Of a DNA stretch of 64,000 nt, positions 33,466-40,765 are shown piece by piece (within the stretch, counting starts at the first letter, position 1; each line of letters opens with the position of its first letter). Made by a program: the position numbers and the translations under genes. Below the pieces are notes generated by a model. It saw only the letters and a list, made by a program, of their open reading frames with translations, had not been told where the DNA came from and ran no database searches. Source of the DNA: Streptomyces parvulus (lineage in GTDB: Bacteria > Actinomycetota > Actinomycetes > Streptomycetales > Streptomycetaceae); NCBI RefSeq assembly GCF_014648855.1, contig NZ_BMRX01000002.1, forward strand, positions 62,001-126,000, read 5' to 3'.

Positions 33466-33897
33466 TCACGCCTGGGCGGACGACTCGCTCTCCCCCGCAC
33501 CGGGCACCCCGACCCCGGTGACGGTCCGCTCGGCCAACTCCCGTACGACGCGCACGAGCTCGGCGGGCTCGAAGGGCTTGGACAGAAACACGTCGACGCC
33601 GGCGGCGAACCCCGCGTCGACCTCGTACCGCGTACAGGCACTGACGATCGCGATCGGAAGCTCCCGCGTGCGCGGATCGGCACGGAGCCGGGCAGCCGTC
33701 CGAAGCCCGTCGAGACGCGGCATCACCACATCCAGGGTGACCACGTCGGGCCGCACCTGATGGACGACATCCAGACACTCGGCACCATCGCCCGCGGTCA
33801 CGACCTCGAAGCCCTCCAGCTCGAGATTGACCCTGATCAGCTGCCGGATGACCTTGTTGTCGTCGACAACGAGAACCCGGCCGGACGCCCTAGGCAC
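33466..33897 (-). CDS. Single-domain (CheY-like) response regulator
   Basis: 143 residues: a receiver domain (about 5-120) with the acidic pair in VLVVDDNKV, phospho-acceptor Asp in VTLDVVMPRLDG, Thr/Ser switch in AIVSACT and Lys in FLSKPF, then a 20-residue polar tail with no DNA-binding domain. GTG 33897 is chosen; GTG 33900 is equally possible and no clear ribosome site is seen. No kinase gene is adjacent, so its partner is unknown. Confidence 0.85.
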   Translation of the reverse strand: MPRASGRVLVVDDNKVIRQLIRVNLELEGFEVVTAGDGAECLDVVHQVRPDVVTLDVVMPRLDGLRTAARLRADPRTRELPIAIVSACTRYEVDAGFAAGVDVFLSKPFEPAELVRVVRELAERTVTGVGVPGAGESESSAQA

Positions 33898-34007
33898 CAC
33901 TCGAGAGTAGGTCCGGACCGGCCACCGCGTCCGGCTTTTCCCCACTTCCACCCCCGCGGGGGACAGCACCCCACACCGCCACCCCCGCGACCCGCCAAAA
34001 CCCGTTC

Positions 34008-34035
34008 CTGACCACCCCGGGCAAGCTGGTAGTGT
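34008..34035 (+). promoter_or_regulatory. Candidate promoter of tRNA-Arg
   Basis: CTGACC (34008-34013), 16 bases, TAGTGT (34030-34035), 40 bases before the tRNA. It fits the HrdB-type consensus TTGAC/TANNNT except for the first base of the -35. Confidence 0.5.
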
Positions 34036-34075
34036 TCTACCCGTCGCCGCGAGCAACACCGAACGCGACGACCAC

Positions 34076-34147
34076 GCCCCCGTAGCTCAGGGGATAGAGC
34101 AACGGCCTCCGGAGCCGTGTGCGCAGGTTCGAATCCTGCCGGGGGCA
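34076..34147 (+). tRNA. tRNA-Arg (anticodon CCG)
   Basis: A 72-base cloverleaf: acceptor stem GCCCCCG/CGGGGGC, D arm GCTC..GAGC, anticodon stem ACGGC/GCCGT with loop CTCCGGA (anticodon CCG, reads CGG), a 4-base variable loop, T arm GCAGG-TTCGAAT-CCTGC and discriminator A. CCA is not encoded. It stands at the border between conserved core genes and an accessory region, a common site for integrating elements. Confidence 0.97.
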
Positions 34148-34157
34148 CTTCGGAAAG

Positions 34158-34195
34158 AAGCCCTGACCTGCAGAAATGCCGGTCAGGGCTTTATT
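34158..34195 (+). terminator. Terminator of the tRNA-Arg transcript
   Basis: Perfect 11-bp stem AAGCCCTGACC (34158-34168) / GGTCAGGGCTT (34181-34191), 12-base loop, followed by TTATTTG. Confidence 0.85.
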
Positions 34196-34596
34196 TGCGC
34201 ACACCAAAACGGCAACGGCCTGTCTTGCCGTTGCCGCTCCTGCATCACCCACCCTGACCTGGGCTTTTATCGAGCCACCCACACGAGATCCCTTATGTCC
34301 GATCCCGCGAAACCGACACCGCGGGACATACGCGGGACGCCTGGGCCGCCGGAAACAGTGGTGTCCCCTCACACCCTCGTTGATCTGCAGGTTTTCCAGC
34401 CAGCGCGGGTCGGACGCATACGGAGAGGGGGCCGTTTCTCCTTGGCGGGCCGATGCCGGGCAGGGTGGCGAGCGCCATCATCGAAGTCGATCCCGCGCCT
34501 TGGCCCCAGCGCGCCGCCGGTTAGCCTGCCGGCACCGGCCCGGACGGCCTGGCAGGACCGCTTCCCCGAACTCCCGTCCGCGGCGGTCGCAACGTA
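34196..34596. other. Hairpin-rich noncoding stretch after tRNA-Arg
   Basis: About 400 bp with no gene I can support. It holds a 10-bp perfect stem CGGCAACGGC (34210-34219) / GCCGTTGCCG (34227-34236); a TCCCGCG (34303-34309) / CGCGGGA (34320-34326) stem flanked by TATG/CATA; and a direct repeat CGCGGGAC at 34320-34327 and 34331-34338. No integrase remnant was recognised. This could be scar DNA of a former insertion. Confidence 0.5.
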
Positions 34597-34845
34597 GTGG
34601 ACGAGCTGCACCGCCGCCTCATCCACATCGGGTTCGACGCGCTCGCCGACCTCTTCGCCCCGTTCGGCCGGGCCACCGCCGAGATGCCCGCCGCCACCGA
34701 GCGCGTCATCACCGCCTACGAGGCAGCGGGGTTCGCTGTGGAACTGACCCATCAGAGTCCCGAGCACACCTACACACGGCTGAGCGTGACCGACCCCGCG
34801 AGCGGCAGCTCGGCGGCCTCCTCGTCGTGCAAGGTGTCGGCGTAG
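34597..34845 (+). pseudogene. Truncated AbiEii-like nucleotidyltransferase remnant
   Basis: The frame opens at GTG 34597. It reads DELHRRLIHIGFDALADLF, then directly GRATAEMPAATERVITAYEA and VELTHQSPEHTYTRLSVTDP. From memory of the AbiEii/MenA nucleotidyltransferase family in streptomycetes, these match the first helix and the region after the catalytic site, but the intervening segment with the glycine-rich GGxA loop and DxD-type metal site is missing. The last 15 residues (from about 34805) look like shadow sequence of the convergent gene. I infer an internally deleted, non-functional copy of an Abi-type toxin gene. Confidence 0.4.
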
Positions 34846-35192
34846 TTCCATGTGACCGCGTCGGCGTCGTCGCAGGCGGCCCGGGCGCGCGTGGCGCCGT
34901 GGTCATCGTCCTTGGCAGCGACGCCCGGCGTGTCGAGGTACGTCACGGAGCTGACCACCGCCTCAGACACCGGTGGGAGAGTGCTCCCGGACGCCGGCAG
35001 GTCCGGGTATCCCCGCGCCCGGGCGACCGCGGCGACGTCCTCGGCGAAGCGCTGGAGTGCGGCCGGGCCCGCGACGGCGTCCGCGCCCAGCGGTTCGAGC
35101 AGGAGGGCCAGCGCCTCGGCCCTGAGGCCCGTCCCACCCTTCAATGCCCTGTCGTGCACTGTTCTGTCGTACGCCGCACCGTAGTTCAGCAT
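34770..35192 (-). CDS. Hypothetical protein
   Basis: 140 residues from ATG 35192 (GTG 35204 also possible). Mixed alpha/beta composition with plausible codon bias, no membrane segment and no recognised motif; the C-terminal part contains DDADAVTWNYADTLHDEEAA. It lies 123 bp downstream of the RecD-like helicase gene and may be its operon partner. The final codons overlap the AbiEii-like remnant on the other strand. Confidence 0.45.
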   Translation of the reverse strand: MLNYGAAYDRTVHDRALKGGTGLRAEALALLLEPLGADAVAGPAALQRFAEDVAAVARARGYPDLPASGSTLPPVSEAVVSSVTYLDTPGVAAKDDDHGATRARAACDDADAVTWNYADTLHDEEAAELPLAGSVTLSRV

Positions 35193-35315
35193 GACGCCGT
35201 TCACCGTCCCGTCGTTCCCTTCCGCGCTGCGCCACGCTCGCCCGCGTCTCGCGCGGGTCCTCGTCCTTCGTGGGGACCGTACGCGCACGCCACCGGGCGG
35301 CGGCCTGCGGCTCGG

Positions 35316-38300
35316 TCACGGCCTTCTCCGCCGGGTGGCGGTCTTCTTGGCCCTCCTCGCCGGACCCGTCCCGGTCGCGGTCGCGGACCCGGAGTCCGCG
35401 GGCTCCGTGTCCAGGACCTGGGAGGCGAGCGCGAGCCAGGCCCGGGCGTCCGCACCGTCGAGGTCGTCGGTCCACATCAGGGTGCCGGCAGGGCCCCCGC
35501 CCTTGTCCCACGGCTCGATGCCGTTCCTCGCGTACCACTCCTTCTTGAGCTCCCACTTGCGCGCGTAGTCGGGGAGGTCGAGTATGCCGGCGTGTTCCCA
35601 GAAGACCGTGCGGCCGTCCTCCGCTGCCACGGTGAAGTCGGGGCGGACGACGCGGCCGTCGGCGCCGGTGAGCGGCTCTTCGTAGAGCCATCGCCCCGGC
35701 GCCAGGCGGTCGAGGAGACCCGCGATGATGACCTCGTTCTTGGAGGCCATGGGCGTTCCGTCGGCGGACACGTGCATCCGTCTGCGGTCGAAGCGGCGGG
35801 TCTGCCCCCGTACGTCGAGGGCGAACGGCTGCGGTGCCTCGAAGAGGTCGGTCAGCCGGCGGGCGGTCTCGGAGTTGCTCGGGTGGGCGAAGGCGCGCAG
35901 GTCCGCCAGGGTGCCCTCGTGGAGGATGACGACTCTGTCCTTCTGCCGGGTCAGCGCCGTGTACAGGAGTTCCCTGGGCAGGTTGGCCCTGGCGGGCAGG
36001 ACCAGGAACGTCGTGCCGAACTCGGAGCCCTGCGACTTGTGCACGGTGACGGCCCAGGCCAGCTCCAGTGGGGCGTCGTCCTTGTCCGACGGCTGGTAGC
36101 TGTATTCGTGGCCGGGCTGGGAGGAGAACTCCACACCCAGCTTCAGAGTGTGTTTCTTCCGTTTGGCGGCGGGCGTGGGCCAGGCGAGGGCGACACCGAT
36201 CTCCCCGTTGGCGACGTAGTCCATCGCGTTCTCGCGCGGCCACGCCTTCATGCGTTTGTTGGTCGTCTGCATGACCTTGTCGCCGCGCACGATCTCTTCG
36301 GGCCCGATCGGGAAAGGGATGTTCGCACGCCGGTACTTTTTCGCCCACTCGGTGTCGCCGGCCCGGTACACACGTTTGATGTGGCGATTCAGCTCGACCG
36401 TCCCGAAGGCACGGGACCGGGTGGGCGAGAGAATCTGCCACGCCTCCGCGTGGATGCCGGCGCCGCGCTGCCAGTTGAGGTAGTCGCCGTTGACGCTGCC
36501 GCCGTAGGTGAGGGCGAACGCCCGCACGGGATCCTCCTTGTCGCCGAGACCGAGGACCTGGCCGAGGGCATCCGTGAGGGCCTGCACGGCGGTGCGCCCG
36601 CCCCAAGGGATGTACTGGAGCGTGGGAAGGCCGGGGTTGGCCGCCAGTTCGTCCCAGATGGCCTCGTCGCCGGCGCCGCGCGTGCCCCCGCCGAACCAGG
36701 CGGCGAGTTCGAGGTCGTGGCGGGTGCCGTGGCTGCCGTCCGGCAACTGGCGCCGGGGCACCTGCAACTCCACGTATCCGGCGGCGACCCGCACCGCGGT
36801 CGGGAAGTCGTCCGGGCGCAGTCTGTCGACCAGGTCGACGAACGGCCGTCCGGCTCCGATCGGGGGCAGCTGGCAGGGGTCGCCCACCAGGATCAGCCGT
36901 TTGACGCCGGTGAACGAGTCCAGCGCCGCGGCGAGCATCTCCTCCGTCAGCATGGACGCCTCGTCGATCACCACGAGGCCGTAGCCGCGCCGTGCGCGGG
37001 CCTCGCCCCACACCAGGTACCGACCGCTCTCGGCGTCGTAGCGGCCGGTGGCGCTCAGATGAGAGGCGAGGGTCTTCGCCGGCCGCCCGACCTTGGTCTC
37101 CAGCTGCACCTTCGCCTTGCCCGTGGGGGCGAGGAGCAGGACGTCCCCCGCGGCCACGCCGGGGTAGTCGACGAGGGCCCGCAGCAGCGTCGTCTTGCCG
37201 GTGCCCGCCGGTCCGACCAGGACGGACAGGGGTGCGTCGTGCAGGGCAGCCAGACCCGCGGCCTTCTCCGCGCGGGCCCGCTCCTCCAGCTCGGCGGCGT
37301 GCACGGCGTCCCCTGCGCCGTCCCGGTCACTGTCCCGGTCGAGTACGGCGTCGAGTACGGCGCGGGCGTCATCGATGCCGCCCAGCGGCGGGCGTGCCTG
37401 CTGCGCCGCCACCCACTCCCGGACGACGTCCGCCGTCTCCTCCAGCCGGGCCAGCTTGTAGGCGGGCGTGCCGTCGGCGAGGCGTACGGCGGTCAGCGGC
37501 GACCAGTCCGGGCAGTCGACGACCCCGTCGTGGTGGAGGTCGAGCCCGGTGAGGAGGTCGTGGTTCAGGGCCGGCAGTCCCGTGGCTGCCATGAGCCGGA
37601 TGTGCTCCAGGGCCTCGCCGACGGGGAGCAGGGTGTCTCCCTGGTCGCACTGCCGTTCCAGCACCTCGGTGAGGAGGGCTTCGACCCGCCGGCGGTCCAG
37701 GGGGTCGTCGAGGCCCGCCTCGTCCGGGACGGGCGGTCGCCAGGTGACGTGCGCCGGGGGGAACACCGCGCGGTCGACGGCGGTGAACGGGACGTGGAGG
37801 GGTTGGCCGTACGTGCAGGTCGCGGCGTAGTACGGGTTATCCAGGAGTTCCTCGGTGCTCAGCTCGACCTCGGTGTCGCCTTCGAGCAGCATGCGCACCT
37901 GGTCCGGGCCGATGTCGAACCCGGACAGCAGGCGCAGGACCGCCTGACGCTCGGCCGGGATCCTGTTCCAGACCCGTGCCTGGATGGGGCCGACATGGGC
38001 CCGCAGCGCCCGCGGGGCGCGCGCGGGATCGGTGAAGACGCCGTGCAGCAGGTCCCACGGGTCGGTGGCCTCGCCGGCCTCCGTGAGCACCGCTCGCGCG
38101 GCGACGTAGGGCTGCTGGACTCCGATGAGAGCGAGGACGCCGGGCAGGCCGGGGACCGGACCGCGCAGCTGCCAGAGCCGTTCGGTCTGCTCGGTCAGCC
38201 AGGTCGTGGCGGACTCGGGGACGTCGATGCCGAGTTCGCGCATGCCCTCGGCCGCCGACCGCAGCGAGGCCAGGGACTCGATGGCGGCGTCGTCGGAGAG

Positions 38301-39128
38301 GTGCTCCGTGACGTAGGAGAACTCGACGTCGCGACCCTCGGGCGCCCAGGCCAGTGCCCTGTCGATGTCGGTGCCCCCATCCAGGAGCGACACGAGCTCC
38401 TGATAGGGCAGCAGGATGCCCTCCGTCATGCCGGGGCGCAGGGAGTGCTGCACGATCGTCTCCCACATGGAGGAGTCGAACGGCGGTTTCCCCCCCTGGT
38501 TCCACATCGGCGGCCGGGTCAGGGCCGTGACGTGTGCGGCGCCCACCAGCAGGCGGTCGGTGCGCTGCTCTTGGAGCGGGGAGTGCTTGAGGTAGACGAA
38601 CACCAGGCTGTCGCGTGGTGCGACCGGCTCGAAGAAGGACTCGATGACCGCCTGTTGGTTGCCGCCGTCCATCACCCAATTGGCGCGGGAGTTCAGGACG
38701 CGATCGGTGTGGTCCTCGGCGAGCTGTTCGAAGGCGGGCACCCTGGCGTGGCCGATTTCGTCGTTCAGGGAGGCGCGGTTCAGCCAGCGGAAGGGGATGG
38801 CCTCGAACGCGTACCCGGGAACGCTGAGGGACGTGGGGAGCAGACTGCCGCGCAGCGCCTGGTTGTAACTGTAGGGGTGCTCCTTGACGACGGTGTATCC
38901 GACGGGCGACATGAAGGTGGCCCGCTCGCTCAGGCACGGCAGCCGGTCGTGGTCCAGGCTGCCGACGGGGGCGCCCGCGTGTTCCGCCTCGAACTCGTCG
39001 TCGCGGCCCTTGCCGATCGCCGCCAACAGGGTGCACGAGGAGTTGCCCTTCGGGTCGTCGCAGAGGAACTGGTCCCAGGGACGGTCCCGCCACGGGATCC
39101 TCATCGACAGATGCTTCACGCCACTCAT
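35316..39128 (-). CDS. RecD-like SF1B helicase with C-terminal PD-(D/E)XK-like nuclease domain
   Basis: 1270 residues. The N-terminal half (1-600) has no domain I can name. The helicase core carries Walker A LVGPAGTGKTTLLRAL (about 635-650), Walker B VVIDEASMLTEEM (about 717), LVGDPCQLPPIGAG, and the UvrD_C_2 part AVTVHKSQGSEFGTTFLVLP with LLYTALTRQKDRVVI (about 1025-1060). After it, residues 1105-1200 show SKNEVIIAGLLDRL, YEEPLTG, VRPDFTV, FWEHAGILD and YARKWELKKEWYA, the spacing of a PD-(D/E)XK restriction-like nuclease. The basic tail is Arg/Lys-rich. ATG 39128 has AGGA 8 bases upstream. It lies 94 bp after the TTA-containing unknown gene, in a leftward operon of the defence island. Confidence 0.85.
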   Translation of the reverse strand: MSGVKHLSMRIPWRDRPWDQFLCDDPKGNSSCTLLAAIGKGRDDEFEAEHAGAPVGSLDHDRLPCLSERATFMSPVGYTVVKEHPYSYNQALRGSLLPTSLSVPGYAFEAIPFRWLNRASLNDEIGHARVPAFEQLAEDHTDRVLNSRANWVMDGGNQQAVIESFFEPVAPRDSLVFVYLKHSPLQEQRTDRLLVGAAHVTALTRPPMWNQGGKPPFDSSMWETIVQHSLRPGMTEGILLPYQELVSLLDGGTDIDRALAWAPEGRDVEFSYVTEHLSDDAAIESLASLRSAAEGMRELGIDVPESATTWLTEQTERLWQLRGPVPGLPGVLALIGVQQPYVAARAVLTEAGEATDPWDLLHGVFTDPARAPRALRAHVGPIQARVWNRIPAERQAVLRLLSGFDIGPDQVRMLLEGDTEVELSTEELLDNPYYAATCTYGQPLHVPFTAVDRAVFPPAHVTWRPPVPDEAGLDDPLDRRRVEALLTEVLERQCDQGDTLLPVGEALEHIRLMAATGLPALNHDLLTGLDLHHDGVVDCPDWSPLTAVRLADGTPAYKLARLEETADVVREWVAAQQARPPLGGIDDARAVLDAVLDRDSDRDGAGDAVHAAELEERARAEKAAGLAALHDAPLSVLVGPAGTGKTTLLRALVDYPGVAAGDVLLLAPTGKAKVQLETKVGRPAKTLASHLSATGRYDAESGRYLVWGEARARRGYGLVVIDEASMLTEEMLAAALDSFTGVKRLILVGDPCQLPPIGAGRPFVDLVDRLRPDDFPTAVRVAAGYVELQVPRRQLPDGSHGTRHDLELAAWFGGGTRGAGDEAIWDELAANPGLPTLQYIPWGGRTAVQALTDALGQVLGLGDKEDPVRAFALTYGGSVNGDYLNWQRGAGIHAEAWQILSPTRSRAFGTVELNRHIKRVYRAGDTEWAKKYRRANIPFPIGPEEIVRGDKVMQTTNKRMKAWPRENAMDYVANGEIGVALAWPTPAAKRKKHTLKLGVEFSSQPGHEYSYQPSDKDDAPLELAWAVTVHKSQGSEFGTTFLVLPARANLPRELLYTALTRQKDRVVILHEGTLADLRAFAHPSNSETARRLTDLFEAPQPFALDVRGQTRRFDRRRMHVSADGTPMASKNEVIIAGLLDRLAPGRWLYEEPLTGADGRVVRPDFTVAAEDGRTVFWEHAGILDLPDYARKWELKKEWYARNGIEPWDKGGGPAGTLMWTDDLDGADARAWLALASQVLDTEPADSGSATATGTGPARRAKKTATRRRRP

Positions 39129-39222
39129 GCTGGTGTCCTGTCGTCCGGGTTCGTACGGTTCCGGGTGGCGGAGCGCTCCGCGTGCGGTCGTGCCGGGTGG
39201 CCGCCGCCGGTCCGGGGCGCCG

Positions 39223-39798
39223 TCACGTGTCGCCCGTCCAGCCGGTCTGCCTCAGCGTCGGCATGAGGCGGGTGAGCACGTAGGCGACGACGGGAGTCTC
39301 CCGGTCCTCGTCCTCGAACACGATCGCGTGCTGGAACCGCTCGGTGTCCTGCGGGTCGGCCGGATCGAAGGACGGGCTGAGCGACACTCCGGCGCGGGCC
39401 ACCAGCCGGCACAGGAGCGGCGCCCCACAGCCCTGCGCCAGCTGCGCCGTGGTCAGGGCGCGCTTCTGCTTCGGCCGTCCGTCCGGCTGGGGCAGGGAGA
39501 GGAAGGCCGTGATCCGTCGGCGCTCCGTGGACACCTCGGTGATCCCGGCCCGGTGCCGGCCATGCAGGTTGGCCAGTCCGGCCGGCATCTTCGGTAACAG
39601 AGCGCCCTGTTGCAGGACCACGTCCCGTTCGCCGCCGTCCCACCGGGTGTCGTGGATCGTCAGCCGTGGGCGGCCGGCGGCCTCCAGGTGCCATTCGGTG
39701 GCGAACCCCGCGTCCTGGGCGCCGGAGGTCGTGGTGCCCTGCTTGGGGACGTAGTCGCGAGCGTGTTTCAGGGTGAGGTTGGAGCCGAGTACGGTCAA
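39223..39798 (-). CDS. Hypothetical protein containing a TTA codon
   Basis: 191 residues from TTG 39798, which has AGGAG 8 bases upstream; ATG 39837 and ATG 40017 are in frame but lack a ribosome site. The protein is soluble, with segments HARDYVPKQGTTTSGAQDAG and the C-terminal VVAYVLTRLMPTLRQTGW; no family recognised. Codon 39597-39595 is TTA, so translation should depend on the bldA tRNA. It is the first gene of the leftward defence operon, divergent from the EVE-like gene. Confidence 0.65.
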   Translation of the reverse strand: MTVLGSNLTLKHARDYVPKQGTTTSGAQDAGFATEWHLEAAGRPRLTIHDTRWDGGERDVVLQQGALLPKMPAGLANLHGRHRAGITEVSTERRRITAFLSLPQPDGRPKQKRALTTAQLAQGCGAPLLCRLVARAGVSLSPSFDPADPQDTERFQHAIVFEDEDRETPVVAYVLTRLMPTLRQTGWTGDT

Positions 39799-39944
39799 AG
39801 TGCCTTCTCCTGTGCGGAACCGAGGACCCGGGTACATCGCAGACCTGAGGACGCTCAAGGGCTGTGACACTCGGAGTCCGTGATGTCGCAGTGCCCTGGG
39901 CCCCCGCCTTCGGGACGGAGCGGCCGGTGACCACATCCGTTCGT

Positions 39945-39973
39945 CCTGCATCGGATATAGCACCTGATGCAGG
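39945..39973. promoter_or_regulatory. Operator-like inverted repeat in a divergent promoter region
   Basis: CCTGCATC (39945-39952), 13 bases, GATGCAGG (39966-39973). Half-site centres are 21 bp apart, two helical turns. The spacer contains GGATATAGC, on the minus strand a -10-like TATATC (39959-39954). It sits in the 299-bp region (39799-40097) between the two divergent operons of the island, so a regulator binding here could control both. No other feature is recognised in this gap. Confidence 0.5.
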
Positions 39974-40097
39974 GAGTTGGCGGGGGAAGTGATGATCCCG
40001 TCGACGAAGCGTGACACGGTTAGGGTGGTGTGCCGTCGGCGGATGCGGCTCGACGAGGTGCGGCACGGGGCCGGCCGTACGGTGCGGGGACGAGGGT

Positions 40098-40601
40098 ATG
40101 GCGACTCATCTGGTGATCATCAGTGACCGTGAACCGCTGGCATGGGTCCTGGGGACCCAGCGGATGGCCTTTCCGGCCGGCCGGGCCGCGAGCGGGCTGC
40201 CCGCCGAGGGCGACCAGGCCCTCCTCTACACGACGCGGGGCTGCTACCGGAATTTGACCCGTGACCGCGGCCGGGTCATGGGGCTGACCGTCGTCACCTC
40301 GCCCGTCGAGACACTCACGGAACCGGTCGTCTTCGGCGAGCGGCGCTTCACCTCGGGGTGTGCCCTGCGGGTCGAAGGGCTGGCGCCGGTGCGCGACGGT
40401 GTCGTGCTCGCCGACCTGGTCCCGCGGCTGGAGGTCTTCCCGGAGGAGCGCTCCTGGAGCGTACGGATGCGGCGGGCCTCGCTCCCCCTTCCGCCGGCGG
40501 ACGCGCGTCTCCTCACCCGCGAGCTGCGGCCGCTGCTCGGACGGCGATCGGAACACCTCGCCGACTACACGCGCGGGACCGAGTGGCATGACGGAACCTG
40601 A
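40098..40601 (+). CDS. EVE/PUA-like domain protein
   Basis: 167 residues. ATG 40098 follows GAGGG closely. The opening THLVIISDREPLAWVLG, the GDQALLYTTRGCY strand and GRVMGLTVVTSPVETL follow the pattern of EVE domains (PUA-like fold; substrate pocket for modified bases): an initial strand, a W, a 'GD.al.y' strand, and a 'gv..v.s' strand. I assign the fold by pattern only. EVE proteins accompany many restriction-type systems and are thought to bind modified DNA. First gene of the rightward set, 164 bp before the kinase. Confidence 0.5.
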   Translation: MATHLVIISDREPLAWVLGTQRMAFPAGRAASGLPAEGDQALLYTTRGCYRNLTRDRGRVMGLTVVTSPVETLTEPVVFGERRFTSGCALRVEGLAPVRDGVVLADLVPRLEVFPEERSWSVRMRRASLPLPPADARLLTRELRPLLGRRSEHLADYTRGTEWHDGT

Positions 40602-40765
40602 CCGGAACCGGCCGATCATGGCTACTACGTCCGTACACTGATCGACACGCTGTGTGCGTGGCCGGCGCGACACGGCCGTCCGGGAACCGTACGGGCTCCC
40701 GAGCCGTTCCTCTGCCGCCGGCCGGATCTGATCCAAGGACGAGGGGCGGGGGGACGCGGAGCGGC

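Noticed and set aside
34037..34372. Minus-strand frame containing PRQDSNLRTRLRRP
   Set aside because: This is the well-known false translation of the complement of a tRNA gene.
34295..34597. 100-codon plus-strand frame ending in a TAGTG overlap with the AbiEii-like remnant
   Set aside because: Pro/Arg-rich, no motif and no good ribosome site. Treated as noncoding.
34176..39266. Open frame of 1696 codons on the plus strand
   Set aside because: It is the antisense shadow of the RecD-like helicase gene; composition is Val/Gly/Asp/Arg-rich with no domain, and helicase motifs are on the other strand.
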